33,623 bases of DNA. It comes from Methanoculleus chikugoensis. GTDB taxonomy: Archaea > Halobacteriota > Methanomicrobia > Methanomicrobiales > Methanoculleaceae. Position 1 is the first letter of the stretch. The number at the start of each line of letters is the position of its first letter. The stretch lies in the NCBI RefSeq assembly GCF_900095385.1, contig NZ_FMID01000043.1, positions 1 through 33,623 on the forward strand. Direction: 5' to 3'. Shown one piece after another: positions 9,061-16,465 of this stretch. The notes below the pieces were generated by a model that was given only the letters and a program-made list of their open reading frames with translations, did not search any database and had not been told where the DNA came from. The translations under genes and the position numbers were made by a program.

Positions 9061-9925
9061 GGCGAAGCCGGCGGCTACCCAGCCGCAGGGGAAGCCCGCG
9101 GTGAAGCCCTCTGATGTGATTGTAAACGAAAAGGTGGAAGTTGTACAAAAGGAGGAAAAGCCTGTGGCAGAAAAGATTACGATAGGTGAATTACACCTGA
9201 GCGGATGTACGGGATGCCTCGTTACGCTTGCGGATAACTACGAGGGTCTCTTCAAGCTGCTCGATGATTACGCGGATCTGGTCTACGCATTGACCCTGGT
9301 CGACGTGCGCCACGTCCCCGAGATGGACGTGTGCCTGGTCGAGGGTTCGTGCTGTCTGAACGACAAGATCTCGGTAGAAGAACTGAAGGAAGCAAGGGAG
9401 AAGTCGAAGGTGCTCGTCGCCTACGGCGGCTGCGCGGCCTACGGCAACATCACCCGGTTCTGCCGTGGTGGTCAGTGGAACCAGCCCGGCCAGGAGGCAT
9501 TCGTGCCGATCAGCGAGGTCGTCGATGTCGATCTCTACATCCCGTCCTGTCCCCCGTGCCCCCAAGAAGTCAGGAACGTCGCCGTCATGGCCTACCTGCT
9601 GCTGAAGGGCAACGAGGAGCAGAAGAACCTCGCGACCGCCTACCTGACCCCGCTGATGCAGCTTGCACAGCGCGGCAACGAGGCCTGCGGCTGCGACCTG
9701 ATGTATGACGTCATCAACCAGGGCCTCTGCATGGGATGCGGGACCTGCGCCGGCACCTGCCCGGTCCGTGCCGTCACCATGGAGTACGGCAAGCCGAACG
9801 TGAACCGCGACCTCTGTATCAAGTGCGGCGCCTGCTACGCGCAGTGCCCCAGGAGCTGGTTCAACTTCGACGTCATGAACAACTACGAGGGCATCATGGA
9901 TGCCATCAAGGGTGCCATGCAGTGA
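8966..9925 (+). CDS. frhG: F420-reducing hydrogenase small subunit FrhG
   Basis: The small, electron-transfer subunit of the Frh hydrogenase. The core begins at ITIGELHLSGCTGC, with the cysteines of the proximal [4Fe-4S] cluster, and includes GSCCLNDK and SCPPCP. It ends in a two-cluster ferredoxin domain (CMGCGTCAGTCPV and CIKCGACYAQCPR) that passes electrons toward FrhB. The longest frame gives 319 residues, with a 66-residue Pro/Lys-rich head that begins inside frhD. An in-frame GTG at 9164 with a near-perfect Shine-Dalgarno gives 253 residues, the length expected for the family. Function is sure; the start is not. Confidence 0.93.
   Translation: MGLLSTIKERIFGRRREKPPEMPGTTPGRRPEAKPAATQPQGKPAVKPSDVIVNEKVEVVQKEEKPVAEKITIGELHLSGCTGCLVTLADNYEGLFKLLDDYADLVYALTLVDVRHVPEMDVCLVEGSCCLNDKISVEELKEAREKSKVLVAYGGCAAYGNITRFCRGGQWNQPGQEAFVPISEVVDVDLYIPSCPPCPQEVRNVAVMAYLLLKGNEEQKNLATAYLTPLMQLAQRGNEACGCDLMYDVINQGLCMGCGTCAGTCPVRAVTMEYGKPNVNRDLCIKCGACYAQCPRSWFNFDVMNNYEGIMDAIKGAMQ
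9149..9166 (+). promoter_or_regulatory. Strong ribosome binding site and GTG start inside the frhG frame
   Basis: AAGGAGGA at 9149-9156 stands 8 bases before an in-frame GTG (9164-9166) that would start FrhG as MAEKITIGELHLSGCTGC. This is the best Shine-Dalgarno match in the operon and argues for the shorter FrhG, or for two forms. Confidence 0.65.
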
Positions 9926-9936
9926 GGTGAGAAAAG

Positions 9937-10824
9937 ATGGACGTACTCGGTAACTACAAGTCCGCGATATCGGCACGCTCGACCGACAAGGATATCCTGA
10001 AGAAGTCTCAGGACGGCGGCATCATCACGACGCTCTTCGCGTATGCGCTCGAAGAAGGCATCATCGATGGTGCCATCGTCGCAGGCCCGGGCGATGAGCC
10101 CTGGAAGCCGGAGCCCATGGTCGTGACGACGAAGGCCGAACTCCTGGCCTCTGCCGGAACGCGCTACACCATCAGCCCGAACCTCTCCCTGATCAAGGAG
10201 GCGACCCGGAGCTACGGTCTTGACCGCGTCGGTATCGTCGGCACCCCGTGCCAGATCCAGGCTGTCCGGAAGGCTCAGCTCTACCCGATCGGCATGCGCG
10301 ACGTCGACGACAAGATCGCCCTCGCGCTCGGTATCTTCTGCATGGAGAACCTCTCCTACCAGGCGCTCGAGGCTATCGTCGAGGACCACTGCAACCAGAA
10401 GATGGAGTCCATCAAGAAGATGGACATCGGCAAGGGCAAGTTCACGGTCTACACCGAACGCGGTGCAGTCAGCCAGATGCCGCTCAAACTGATCCACAAG
10501 TACGTGCAGCCCGGCTGCAACGTCTGCCTGGACTACGTCGCGAACCTCGCCGACATCTCGAGCGGCTCCGTTGGGAGCCCCGACGGCTGGAGCACGGTCT
10601 TCGTGCGGAGCACCAAGGGCAACGCCGTCTGGGACGGCGCTATCGCTGCGGGCTGCTTCGAGACGAAGCCGATCGACCAGGTCAAGCCCGGTCTCGACCT
10701 CGTGACGAAACTCGCCACCGAGAAGATCACGAAGAACCAGAAGAACGTGGATGCACGTAAGACTGTGGGCCTCAAGGCGGACGGAACCCCCAAGGGTCTC
10801 CGGAACCCCTACGAGTCTCCCTGA
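9937..10824 (+). CDS. frhB: F420-reducing hydrogenase subunit FrhB
   Basis: A 295-residue FAD and [4Fe-4S] protein that reduces coenzyme F420 with electrons from FrhG, giving F420H2 for methanogenesis. Family features include KSQDGGIITTLFAYALEEG, GIVGTPCQIQAVRK, GIFCMENLSYQALE and the cluster-region CNVCLDYVANLADISSGS. Length is normal. ATG 9937 has AGGTGA (9925-9930) at good spacing and follows the frhG stop by 11 bases. Last gene of the operon, followed by an 8-T terminator. Confidence 0.96.
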   Translation: MDVLGNYKSAISARSTDKDILKKSQDGGIITTLFAYALEEGIIDGAIVAGPGDEPWKPEPMVVTTKAELLASAGTRYTISPNLSLIKEATRSYGLDRVGIVGTPCQIQAVRKAQLYPIGMRDVDDKIALALGIFCMENLSYQALEAIVEDHCNQKMESIKKMDIGKGKFTVYTERGAVSQMPLKLIHKYVQPGCNVCLDYVANLADISSGSVGSPDGWSTVFVRSTKGNAVWDGAIAAGCFETKPIDQVKPGLDLVTKLATEKITKNQKNVDARKTVGLKADGTPKGLRNPYESP

Positions 10825-10825
10825 A

Positions 10826-10856
10826 AACACTTTTTTTTCGGCCGGTTCGGCCTTCC
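10826..10856 (+). terminator. frh operon terminator
   Basis: A run of eight T residues (10831-10838) follows the frhB stop. Right behind it a small GGCC-GGTTC-GGCC hairpin can form. T tracts are the archaeal termination signal. Confidence 0.7.
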
Positions 10857-11639
10857 TTCAATCGGATATCTCCGATGACTGAGTTTTACCAGGTTTACGT
10901 GAAATCAGTCGTCCAACCCTGGTCAAGGTGCCCAGGTCGTCACAGATCGGGCATATCACCATGCAGTGGATCGTGGGGACTGCGCACCTCGCACCTAACC
11001 TGTTGCACGGATTCCGTGGTGGGGGTATTGCCATTGGGGGCGGCGGCTCGCGGGGAAGGGGGAGCATCCCCCCTGTCTCCAGTTCGCATCTCTGGTGCTC
11101 AAGTTCCAAATTTGAGATCTGTTGCCCCCACCCCACCCGCGCTTCGCGCTCCTCCCCCGCCCCCGGGCGGGTGCAGTGCGTGACGATAGGCGATGCCCCA
11201 CGGGGTATCGCTGGAGAAAACTGGCGATCTTGGACTGGTAACTGGCCGAAGGGAGGAGGTTGAGGCCGTTATACAAAATAGACTCATCTGGACAGCCAGG
11301 TAGACCCAGAGGTAGAGGCAGTCATCGAGGTCATCCCAAAAAGATCTCCGAACCCCCGGCATACCCTGATCGGAGCCCTTAATTCTCAGGTATCCGCCAT
11401 CTGAGCCACATCCTGAGCCAGTAGAATGAAACGGCTTTCCACTGGATATCGCCACGCGGGGGAGGGTCCGGGAGGGGGACACCCCCTCCCGGTAACAGCG
11501 TTTTGGGATAACTTCATCTTAAAAAAATGATGGGGGGATCTCCCCCCGCCGCGGGTTCCCTTTAGCCGGCGAGAGATGGCAGGTGCTCTCTGCCGTCATA
11601 CGTTGCCGCTGAAATGATCGTTCCGGGTGTGTGTTCTAT
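10857..11639. other. Gene-free stretch with three G/C-run hairpins
   Basis: No reading frame here looks coding: translations are low-complexity or lack any family pattern on either strand. Three strong hairpins stand out: G5A-GCA-TC5 at 11058-11072; an 11-base perfect stem with loop ACA at 11468-11492 (CCGGGAGGGGG pairing with CCCCCTCCCGG); and G6A-TC-TC6 at 11532-11547. The region separates frhB from the convergent SpeD-like gene. Confidence 0.55.
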
Positions 11640-12086
11640 TCAGTCCCTGAACAGTACCTGGTAGGTTGCCGATTCCGCTCCAAAAAAGTCCCTGCAAAAC
11701 TCCGCTGCTTTCGAGGGTTCGTACTCTTTGCAGCTGAAGATGTCGAGGTAGGCCGCATTGGTTTCGTTCGCGAAGTGACCGGAGACGAGCGATGTCTCGA
11801 TGAGCTGGGTCATGGAAAACCCTGCAACCCTCTCGTTCGGGCCGAAGTGGATGATCTGTGGTTCGCCGAACCTCTTCATGTCGATGAGGTCGCATAGTTC
11901 GATGATGAACCGGTGGATCATCTCCGCGTCCCGTATCGATGCCGGGTCGCACCCCTTCAGGTCAACGCTCGTGTACAGTCCCCAACACCCGCGCTGCTTG
12001 AACTGTGCAACGATCTCTGCGTCGCTTACCGTCTCTGCCATAACGTTGCTTGCTGCAACGTTGTTTGTCATTGCCTTACTAACCAT
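11640..12086 (-). CDS. S-adenosylmethionine decarboxylase (SpeD)-like protein
   Basis: A 148-residue protein whose second half follows the SpeD fold pattern. LIETSLVSGHFANETNAAYL, then DIFSCKEYEP, aligns without gaps to the bacterial SpeD ISESHLTIHTWPE...VDLFTC stretch. The pyruvoyl-forming serine would be Ser99, with His104, Glu108 and Cys119 also conserved. The residue before the serine is Thr98 instead of Glu, and the His after it is Leu, so self-cleavage and substrate are uncertain. AdoMet decarboxylases make the propylamine donor for spermidine. Start ATG 12086 has GAAGGTGAG just upstream; the longer frame to 12161 crosses the promoter. No speE neighbour. The pairing to SpeD is by eye. 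Confidence 0.65.
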   Translation of the reverse strand: MVSKAMTNNVAASNVMAETVSDAEIVAQFKQRGCWGLYTSVDLKGCDPASIRDAEMIHRFIIELCDLIDMKRFGEPQIIHFGPNERVAGFSMTQLIETSLVSGHFANETNAAYLDIFSCKEYEPSKAAEFCRDFFGAESATYQVLFRD

Positions 12087-12144
12087 GATCTCACCTTCGA
12101 GACAAACTCTGATCGAATGATCACTGTAGTTTTTGATAGTTCTG

Positions 12145-12188
12145 ATTTTAAACTTATCCATGCTGCTAATGAAAAATAACCGTTATTT
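12145..12188 (-). promoter_or_regulatory. Promoter of the SpeD-like gene with palindrome
   Basis: Minus-strand TTTAAAAT (12145-12152) is a TATA box about 60 bases before the start. Behind it AAATAAC-C-GTTATTT (12174-12188) is a 7-base inverted repeat around one base, at a position suited to an activator or repressor. Confidence 0.5.
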
Positions 12189-12642
12189 CCCGGTTAGACG
12201 TGAGCAATTCCGAGTTATCCAAAATTATAAGGCAAATTCTTGACCTTTTTTCAAATCTGTGACTTTACTTAGCCCATTCATCTTTTAGTAGCCAAAGGTG
12301 GTCAGATTAGTAACACCAAGTGCGAATAATCGCCGACGGGAAATTTTTTCCGCGGACTTTGCTCCGGGGTTTTTCAGGCAGAAGAGGTCTAAAAAGACAG
12401 GTCTTTTTCCGACACGGTTTCCGGATATCATTTCGGATGGGGAAAACCAATAAGTCGGAGATAGGAAATTTTCGCCCCCGCACCGGTCTCGATCCCGACC
12501 GAAAGGCAGCCGGGCGATGACTACCGAACCCCTCTTTTGGCCCCTGAAATCAGGGCATCTTTGCCGGGCGACGCGCACCCCCGACCTCCCGTCACGCACC
12601 CCGCCGGGGTCTCCGGACACGACCTGCCGCAGCCGGGTGCCT
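12189..12642. other. AT-rich intergenic region with A/T hairpin
   Basis: No gene is supported. The stretch is clearly more AT-rich than its surroundings. AAAAAGAC-AG-GTCTTTTT at 12391-12408 is a perfect 8-base stem with a 2-base loop ending in T5, usable as a terminator on either strand. CCCTGA-AA-TCAGGG at 12542-12555 is a second inverted repeat. The region may hold promoters or a small RNA, but nothing specific is recognisable. Confidence 0.45.
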
Positions 12643-12798
12643 TCACCGGACTTCCGGGGGCCGCCGGTGCCCGGATCGGACATGGGCGTGAAGGGCCTCG
12701 AGCGTGGGGTAGCGCCTGCCGCAGAACGGGCAGATGAACTCGCCCATCTCCACCGGGATATCGCCGCCCCTTCTCCTTTGCGGCGGCTCGCCCTTCAC
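12643..12798 (-). CDS. Small C2H2 zinc finger protein
   Basis: A 51-residue protein whose C-terminal half is one classical zinc finger, CPFCGRRYPTLEALHAHVRSGH (quoted as CPFCGRRY then PTLEALHAHVRSGH), i.e. Cys-x2-Cys with two spaced histidines. The N-terminal half is basic (QRRRGGD). The GTG start at 12798 overlaps the stop of the upstream phosphoesterase gene (GTGA), with GGAGG just before it, so translation is probably coupled; ATG 12747 would give a finger-only form of 34 residues. Likely binds DNA, RNA or a protein. The function is unknown. Confidence 0.6.
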   Translation of the reverse strand: MKGEPPQRRRGGDIPVEMGEFICPFCGRRYPTLEALHAHVRSGHRRPPEVR

Positions 12799-13391
12799 TC
12801 AGCCCTCCCCCCGCCGATCTCCTCAAGCGTCCGCCCGGAGACAACCGACCGGGGCTCCGTCCCGACCGGGTTTCTGTCGGGGTCGGCCTCGGCGTCGTCC
12901 ATCTTCACGAGCAGCCAGGCCTCGCCTTTACCGGTTCTGAAACGCGTGAGAGCGTAGCCGCCCCGGAGCTTCTCTCCCTCCAGCCGGAAGGATACGTGGC
13001 CCCTCCGGAGAGCCTCGGCGACCCCGACCGCCTTCCCCTCCTTCTCGGTGAGGTTCCGGTAGGTTCCCCGGTCCCAGACGAGAACCGTCCCGGCCCCGTA
13101 ACTCCCTTCCGGGATGACGCCCTCGAAGTCGGCGTAGTCGAGCGGATGATCCTCCGTCGGCACGGCGAGGCGCTTCTCCTTTGGGCTCATTGACGGCCCT
13201 TTCGGAACCGCCCAGGACTTCAGCACCCCGTCGACCTCAAGGCGGAAGTCGTAGTGGAGCGTGGTCGCATCGTGCTTCTGGATGACGAAACGCGGGTGGG
13301 CACCTGCCGCGTCCTGCTCTCCTTGCGGCTCCGGAGTCCGGGAAAAGTCCCTTCTGTCGCGATACCCCTCAAGCGTGTCACGGCCGGCCAT
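12795..13391 (-). CDS. LigD-type DNA 3'-phosphoesterase (stand-alone PE domain)
   Basis: A 198-residue protein made almost wholly of the phosphoesterase domain known from bacterial DNA ligase D. FVIQKHDATTLHYDFRLE carries the manganese ligands His40, His46 and Asp48 and the catalytic Arg50; HPLDYADFEGVIPEGSYGAG (82-101) is the second signature. The family removes 3'-phosphates and 3'-ribonucleosides from DNA ends. No ligase or polymerase domain is attached and no Ku gene is seen; stand-alone PE proteins are known in archaea. ATG 13391 was chosen with GGAG upstream; an earlier GTG/ATG at 13433/13430 lacks a ribosome binding site. The stop overlaps the start of the zinc finger gene. Confidence 0.88.
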   Translation of the reverse strand: MAGRDTLEGYRDRRDFSRTPEPQGEQDAAGAHPRFVIQKHDATTLHYDFRLEVDGVLKSWAVPKGPSMSPKEKRLAVPTEDHPLDYADFEGVIPEGSYGAGTVLVWDRGTYRNLTEKEGKAVGVAEALRRGHVSFRLEGEKLRGGYALTRFRTGKGEAWLLVKMDDAEADPDRNPVGTEPRSVVSGRTLEEIGGGRAE

Positions 13392-13741
13392 ACCAGAACT
13401 CCGGCGCGGCCCCGGATAAGGGTTTCCCATCACGGGGATCTGCCGGAGTCGTTATGAAGTCCGCCGGGTGTCAAACCAGCGACCCCCTCACACGAAGGGG
13501 AACAACTCGTAACCAAACAGGTCTTCGCGTTCTTCGCGGCTCGCACCTTCGGTGCTCCAACTCCGCCCCGCAGGAGCGTCGTTCTTCGCGTGAGGCAACA
13601 TACAAGGATAATGACAGAGTCTCACGCGAAGAACGCGAAGAGAGTTACAGGTAACCCTCTACCGTCCTTCGCGGCTCGCACTCCGCGAGAGATGGCAATC
13701 CTCCCCGCACCGGGATCGCCGGATCAACGTACACTGCTTCA
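13392..13741. repeat. Dispersed CTTCGCG/CGCGTGAG repeat locus B
   Basis: This gap between two leftward genes has no gene. It contains GTCTTCGCGTTCTTCGCGGC (13521-13540), GTTCTTCGCGTGAGG (13581-13595) and the inverted CTCACGCGAAGAACGCGAAG (13621-13640), then CCTTCGCGGCTCGCA near 13666-13680. A 32-base block at 13535-13566 recurs identically but inverted at 21746-21777. Confidence 0.7.
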
Positions 13742-16087
13742 TTAATGGTTCCGCTCCGACGCCGGGACGATCCGGATGTTCATCTTCTCCGAACCGATGA
13801 TCAGGATCCCCTCCCCCGGCTGGAAGTTGAGGAGATCCTTCTCACTCACCTCGAAGAACTTGGCGTTCTCCTGGGCCTGTTTCTTGTTCTCGGAGCGCAT
13901 GCAGAACTTCACGGCGATGTTCGCGAGAATCTCCTCGTTGAAGTGCGCAATCAACTGCGACGCGAGGATCAGCGAGACCCCGAACTTCCGCATCTCGGTG
14001 GCGTACTTGTTCAGGACGGCTTTGATCGAGGTCTTCGAACCGCTCTTCTGGCTCACCAGGAGTTTCGCCTCGTCGACGATGACAAAGAGCCGGAACTTCG
14101 CCCGCTCGTCCTCCGTCCCGCGCGGGATCTCGCCCGTCGCCTGGAGGGTATAGTAGATCCGCCGGAGGAATAGGTCCGCGAAGAGGTAACGCAGGTTCTC
14201 CGGGAGGGCGTTTAAGTTGATATGGGTGATTCCGCCGGAGAGGATCGTAGGGATCGAGATCTTCTCCTCGCCCGAGAAGAGTTTGTAGTCGAAGATATCC
14301 TCGAGGTAGGCCGGGATCGCCTCGTCCTCGCAGTTCATGATCTCCCCCTCGATGTCGTCGAAGTCGAGCACCCGCGTCCAGGTCTCGGTCTTCCCCGTGA
14401 TCCCGGACATCCGGTAGCAGTCCTTGATGATGTTCTTGATCTTTCTGCGCTGCTGGATACCGAGCGTGGGAAAATTGATCGAGATGGCGTCGACGAAGTC
14501 CGAAGTCGCCCGGAGCGGGGTGATCTCGTCGATATCGGGGTCGAGTTCAAGCGGGTTGAAGTAATACTGGCCGCCCTCGCGAATCTTATACGACCGGATA
14601 TCCCCGCTGCTCGCAGCCATGTCCCCATGGAAGTCGATCAGGACGACCGGCATCGCCTGTGCCGCGAGTTCTGAGGCAATGCACCGGATCGTCTCGGTCT
14701 TGCCGGCGCCCGAACCGCCGAGGATGATCATGTGGCCGTTGTTGAGACGGCCGGGCGACCAGTTGACCCGCTGCCCGTCCTGCGCATGCCCGAGGAAGAT
14801 ATCGAGCTCTCCGGACCGGGGAACTTCTGCCGGGACGGGTGACGGTTCGCCAAAGCGGCGTTCTAGAGCGACGGTGCCGGAGGAGGGCGGGGCGGCACGC
14901 CGGCGTGCGGGCGGCGGCACGATCGGTTCCTCCATCTCCTCCTCGTCTTCTTCCGCTTCCTCTTCCTCTTCGTCGGGGAAGACGAGCTCCTCCCACTCAT
15001 CCTCCTCAGCCACAGGTGCGGGCGTCGGGACCGCGGGCTCATCCGGAACGGGAGACGGCTCCTCGGGAATGGGAGAAGAAGGCTCCTCTGCCGGGGCGGA
15101 ACGATCGATGACGATCTTCTCGGCAACCTCGGCCATCAGCGCCCGCCCGAGATCGCGCAGGCGCATATCGTAGAGGTTCCGGTCCTTGACGATGAACCGG
15201 GCGAGGTCGACCCCGTCCTCCTCGCGCACCCCTTCGAGGACGTAGATCGCGTCGTCGAGCTCCGCGAGCACCCTCGCGAGTTCGCGGCGGTGGGCGGGCG
15301 ATGCGCGGATACGATCATAGTCCTCGCCGCAGGCAAGGTAGCGCAGAACGGTGAACGTCGAGTAGAACGACTCGAGGAGCATGTCGTAGTGCTCCCTGAC
15401 CGCCGGATCGATCCGCTCGAGCACCCCCTTGAGGATGTACGCGAACTCCGGGGGGAAGGTGTAGACGACGCCGTCGGCCTTTGCGCCGTCGAGATCGTAA
15501 GCGTAGGCAAGAACCGCGCACCCGGCGGCCCTGAGCCGGGAGGAGAACCGTTCGCACTCGGTAAAGAGGCCCGGACAGTTGTTGAGGAGGAAACGGATGA
15601 ACGTCTCTTCGGTGCGGGGGAGCGTGGACGGGAAGGTCTTGTTGACGAACGATCCCTTCACCGTCCCTGCGAGAAGGGCCGGGACGACCTCGTGGATCTC
15701 GCGGGCCAGCCCGGCGATATCGAGCGCCCGGAGCCGTGCCTCCATCAGCGGCCGGGCTATCGCCTCGCCGGTAGCGTTCGCCGTCAGCACCGTCGTGCCG
15801 TTCCAGGAGGCGGACTCGATGAGGCCGGCCTGCCTGAGCGCAAAGAGCGGTCCGGACGTGTAGGCGTAACAGCTCTGTTCGACCACGCCCGCCCCTTCTC
15901 CCCGGGACGACGCGCTGTTCTGGGCGATGTAGATGTAGAGGAGCGTCTCGACGATGTCGCGAACCTCCTGCAGCCGGAAGTCCCGCAGGTACTCGGTGAC
16001 GGCGGGAGGAAACGACTCCATCAGGGCCGGAATCTCGGCATCCGCATAGCCTGTGGCTTTGAGTGCTTTGGCAAGGTCTGTTGACAC
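13742..16087 (-). CDS. HerA/DUF87-type ATPase with acidic linker
   Basis: A 781-residue protein. Residues 1 to about 340 are a helical domain of no recognised family. About 340-415 is a Pro/Glu-rich linker, with an almost pure Glu/Asp run followed by a basic PARRRAAPP patch. From about 430 on is a HerA/FtsK-like motor: Walker A GGSGAGKTE near 455-463, VVLIDFHGDMA next, Walker B FVIVDEAK near 666-673, and SLILASQL as sensor motif. Such ATPases form hexameric rings that move or open DNA. No NurA nuclease is adjacent, so it is not the standard HerA-NurA pair. The GTG at 16087 has GGTGA upstream; another GTG at 16135 is possible. Confidence 0.82.
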   Translation of the reverse strand: MSTDLAKALKATGYADAEIPALMESFPPAVTEYLRDFRLQEVRDIVETLLYIYIAQNSASSRGEGAGVVEQSCYAYTSGPLFALRQAGLIESASWNGTTVLTANATGEAIARPLMEARLRALDIAGLAREIHEVVPALLAGTVKGSFVNKTFPSTLPRTEETFIRFLLNNCPGLFTECERFSSRLRAAGCAVLAYAYDLDGAKADGVVYTFPPEFAYILKGVLERIDPAVREHYDMLLESFYSTFTVLRYLACGEDYDRIRASPAHRRELARVLAELDDAIYVLEGVREEDGVDLARFIVKDRNLYDMRLRDLGRALMAEVAEKIVIDRSAPAEEPSSPIPEEPSPVPDEPAVPTPAPVAEEDEWEELVFPDEEEEEAEEDEEEMEEPIVPPPARRRAAPPSSGTVALERRFGEPSPVPAEVPRSGELDIFLGHAQDGQRVNWSPGRLNNGHMIILGGSGAGKTETIRCIASELAAQAMPVVLIDFHGDMAASSGDIRSYKIREGGQYYFNPLELDPDIDEITPLRATSDFVDAISINFPTLGIQQRRKIKNIIKDCYRMSGITGKTETWTRVLDFDDIEGEIMNCEDEAIPAYLEDIFDYKLFSGEEKISIPTILSGGITHINLNALPENLRYLFADLFLRRIYYTLQATGEIPRGTEDERAKFRLFVIVDEAKLLVSQKSGSKTSIKAVLNKYATEMRKFGVSLILASQLIAHFNEEILANIAVKFCMRSENKKQAQENAKFFEVSEKDLLNFQPGEGILIIGSEKMNIRIVPASERNH

Positions 16088-16465
16088 GGATTCACCAGCG
16101 GGTGGGTTCTTCTCGTGGTGCACGGTGTGCTGCACGATACCGCGTCACGTGACGCAGCCCTGCAGGCGGCCGCATCAGTGAAGCGGGCAGTTGGAATAGT
16201 TTCGCTCTATGACCTATTAAACATAGGCTGTTTGCAGAAAATCGGCCGCATCCGGCAGAATGCTCCCGTATCGAGGTGCACTTCCCTGCATCACCCGGGG
16301 AGAGGCGGCCGCCGCATTCCCGGCCGGATCTCCTGTGCCCGATCTCGCCTGAAGTCACCTGACCGGCCCTGATATCCCACAACTCACCGGAATTTCACGG
16401 CATTAGTTATGCACACAGTTTTATATTATTGATAACATATAATTGCCCGCCGAGGTGGGCACCCT
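16088..16465. promoter_or_regulatory. Divergent promoter region with perfect palindrome
   Basis: There is no gene in this gap between the HerA-like and histidine kinase genes. GCGTCACGTGACGC at 16142-16155 is a perfect 14-base palindrome 55 bases before the leftward start. The minus-strand TTTAATAG near 16214-16221 could be its TATA box. On the other side, TTTATATT (16420-16427) in an AT-rich block fits the kinase promoter. Confidence 0.5.

Noticed and set aside
11099-11482. 127-residue minus-strand open frame in the gene-free stretch
   Set aside because: It spans a G/C-run hairpin, is low in complexity at its end (GGGGGARS), and lacks a ribosome binding site.
10857-11639. tRNA or other stable RNA gene
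   Set aside because: I looked for cloverleaf stems, T-loop sequence and CCA-type ends and found only simple hairpins.
13742-16087. Standard HerA-NurA end-resection operon
   Set aside because: No NurA, Mre11 or Rad50 gene lies beside the ATPase in this window, and its N-terminal half and linker differ from canonical HerA.
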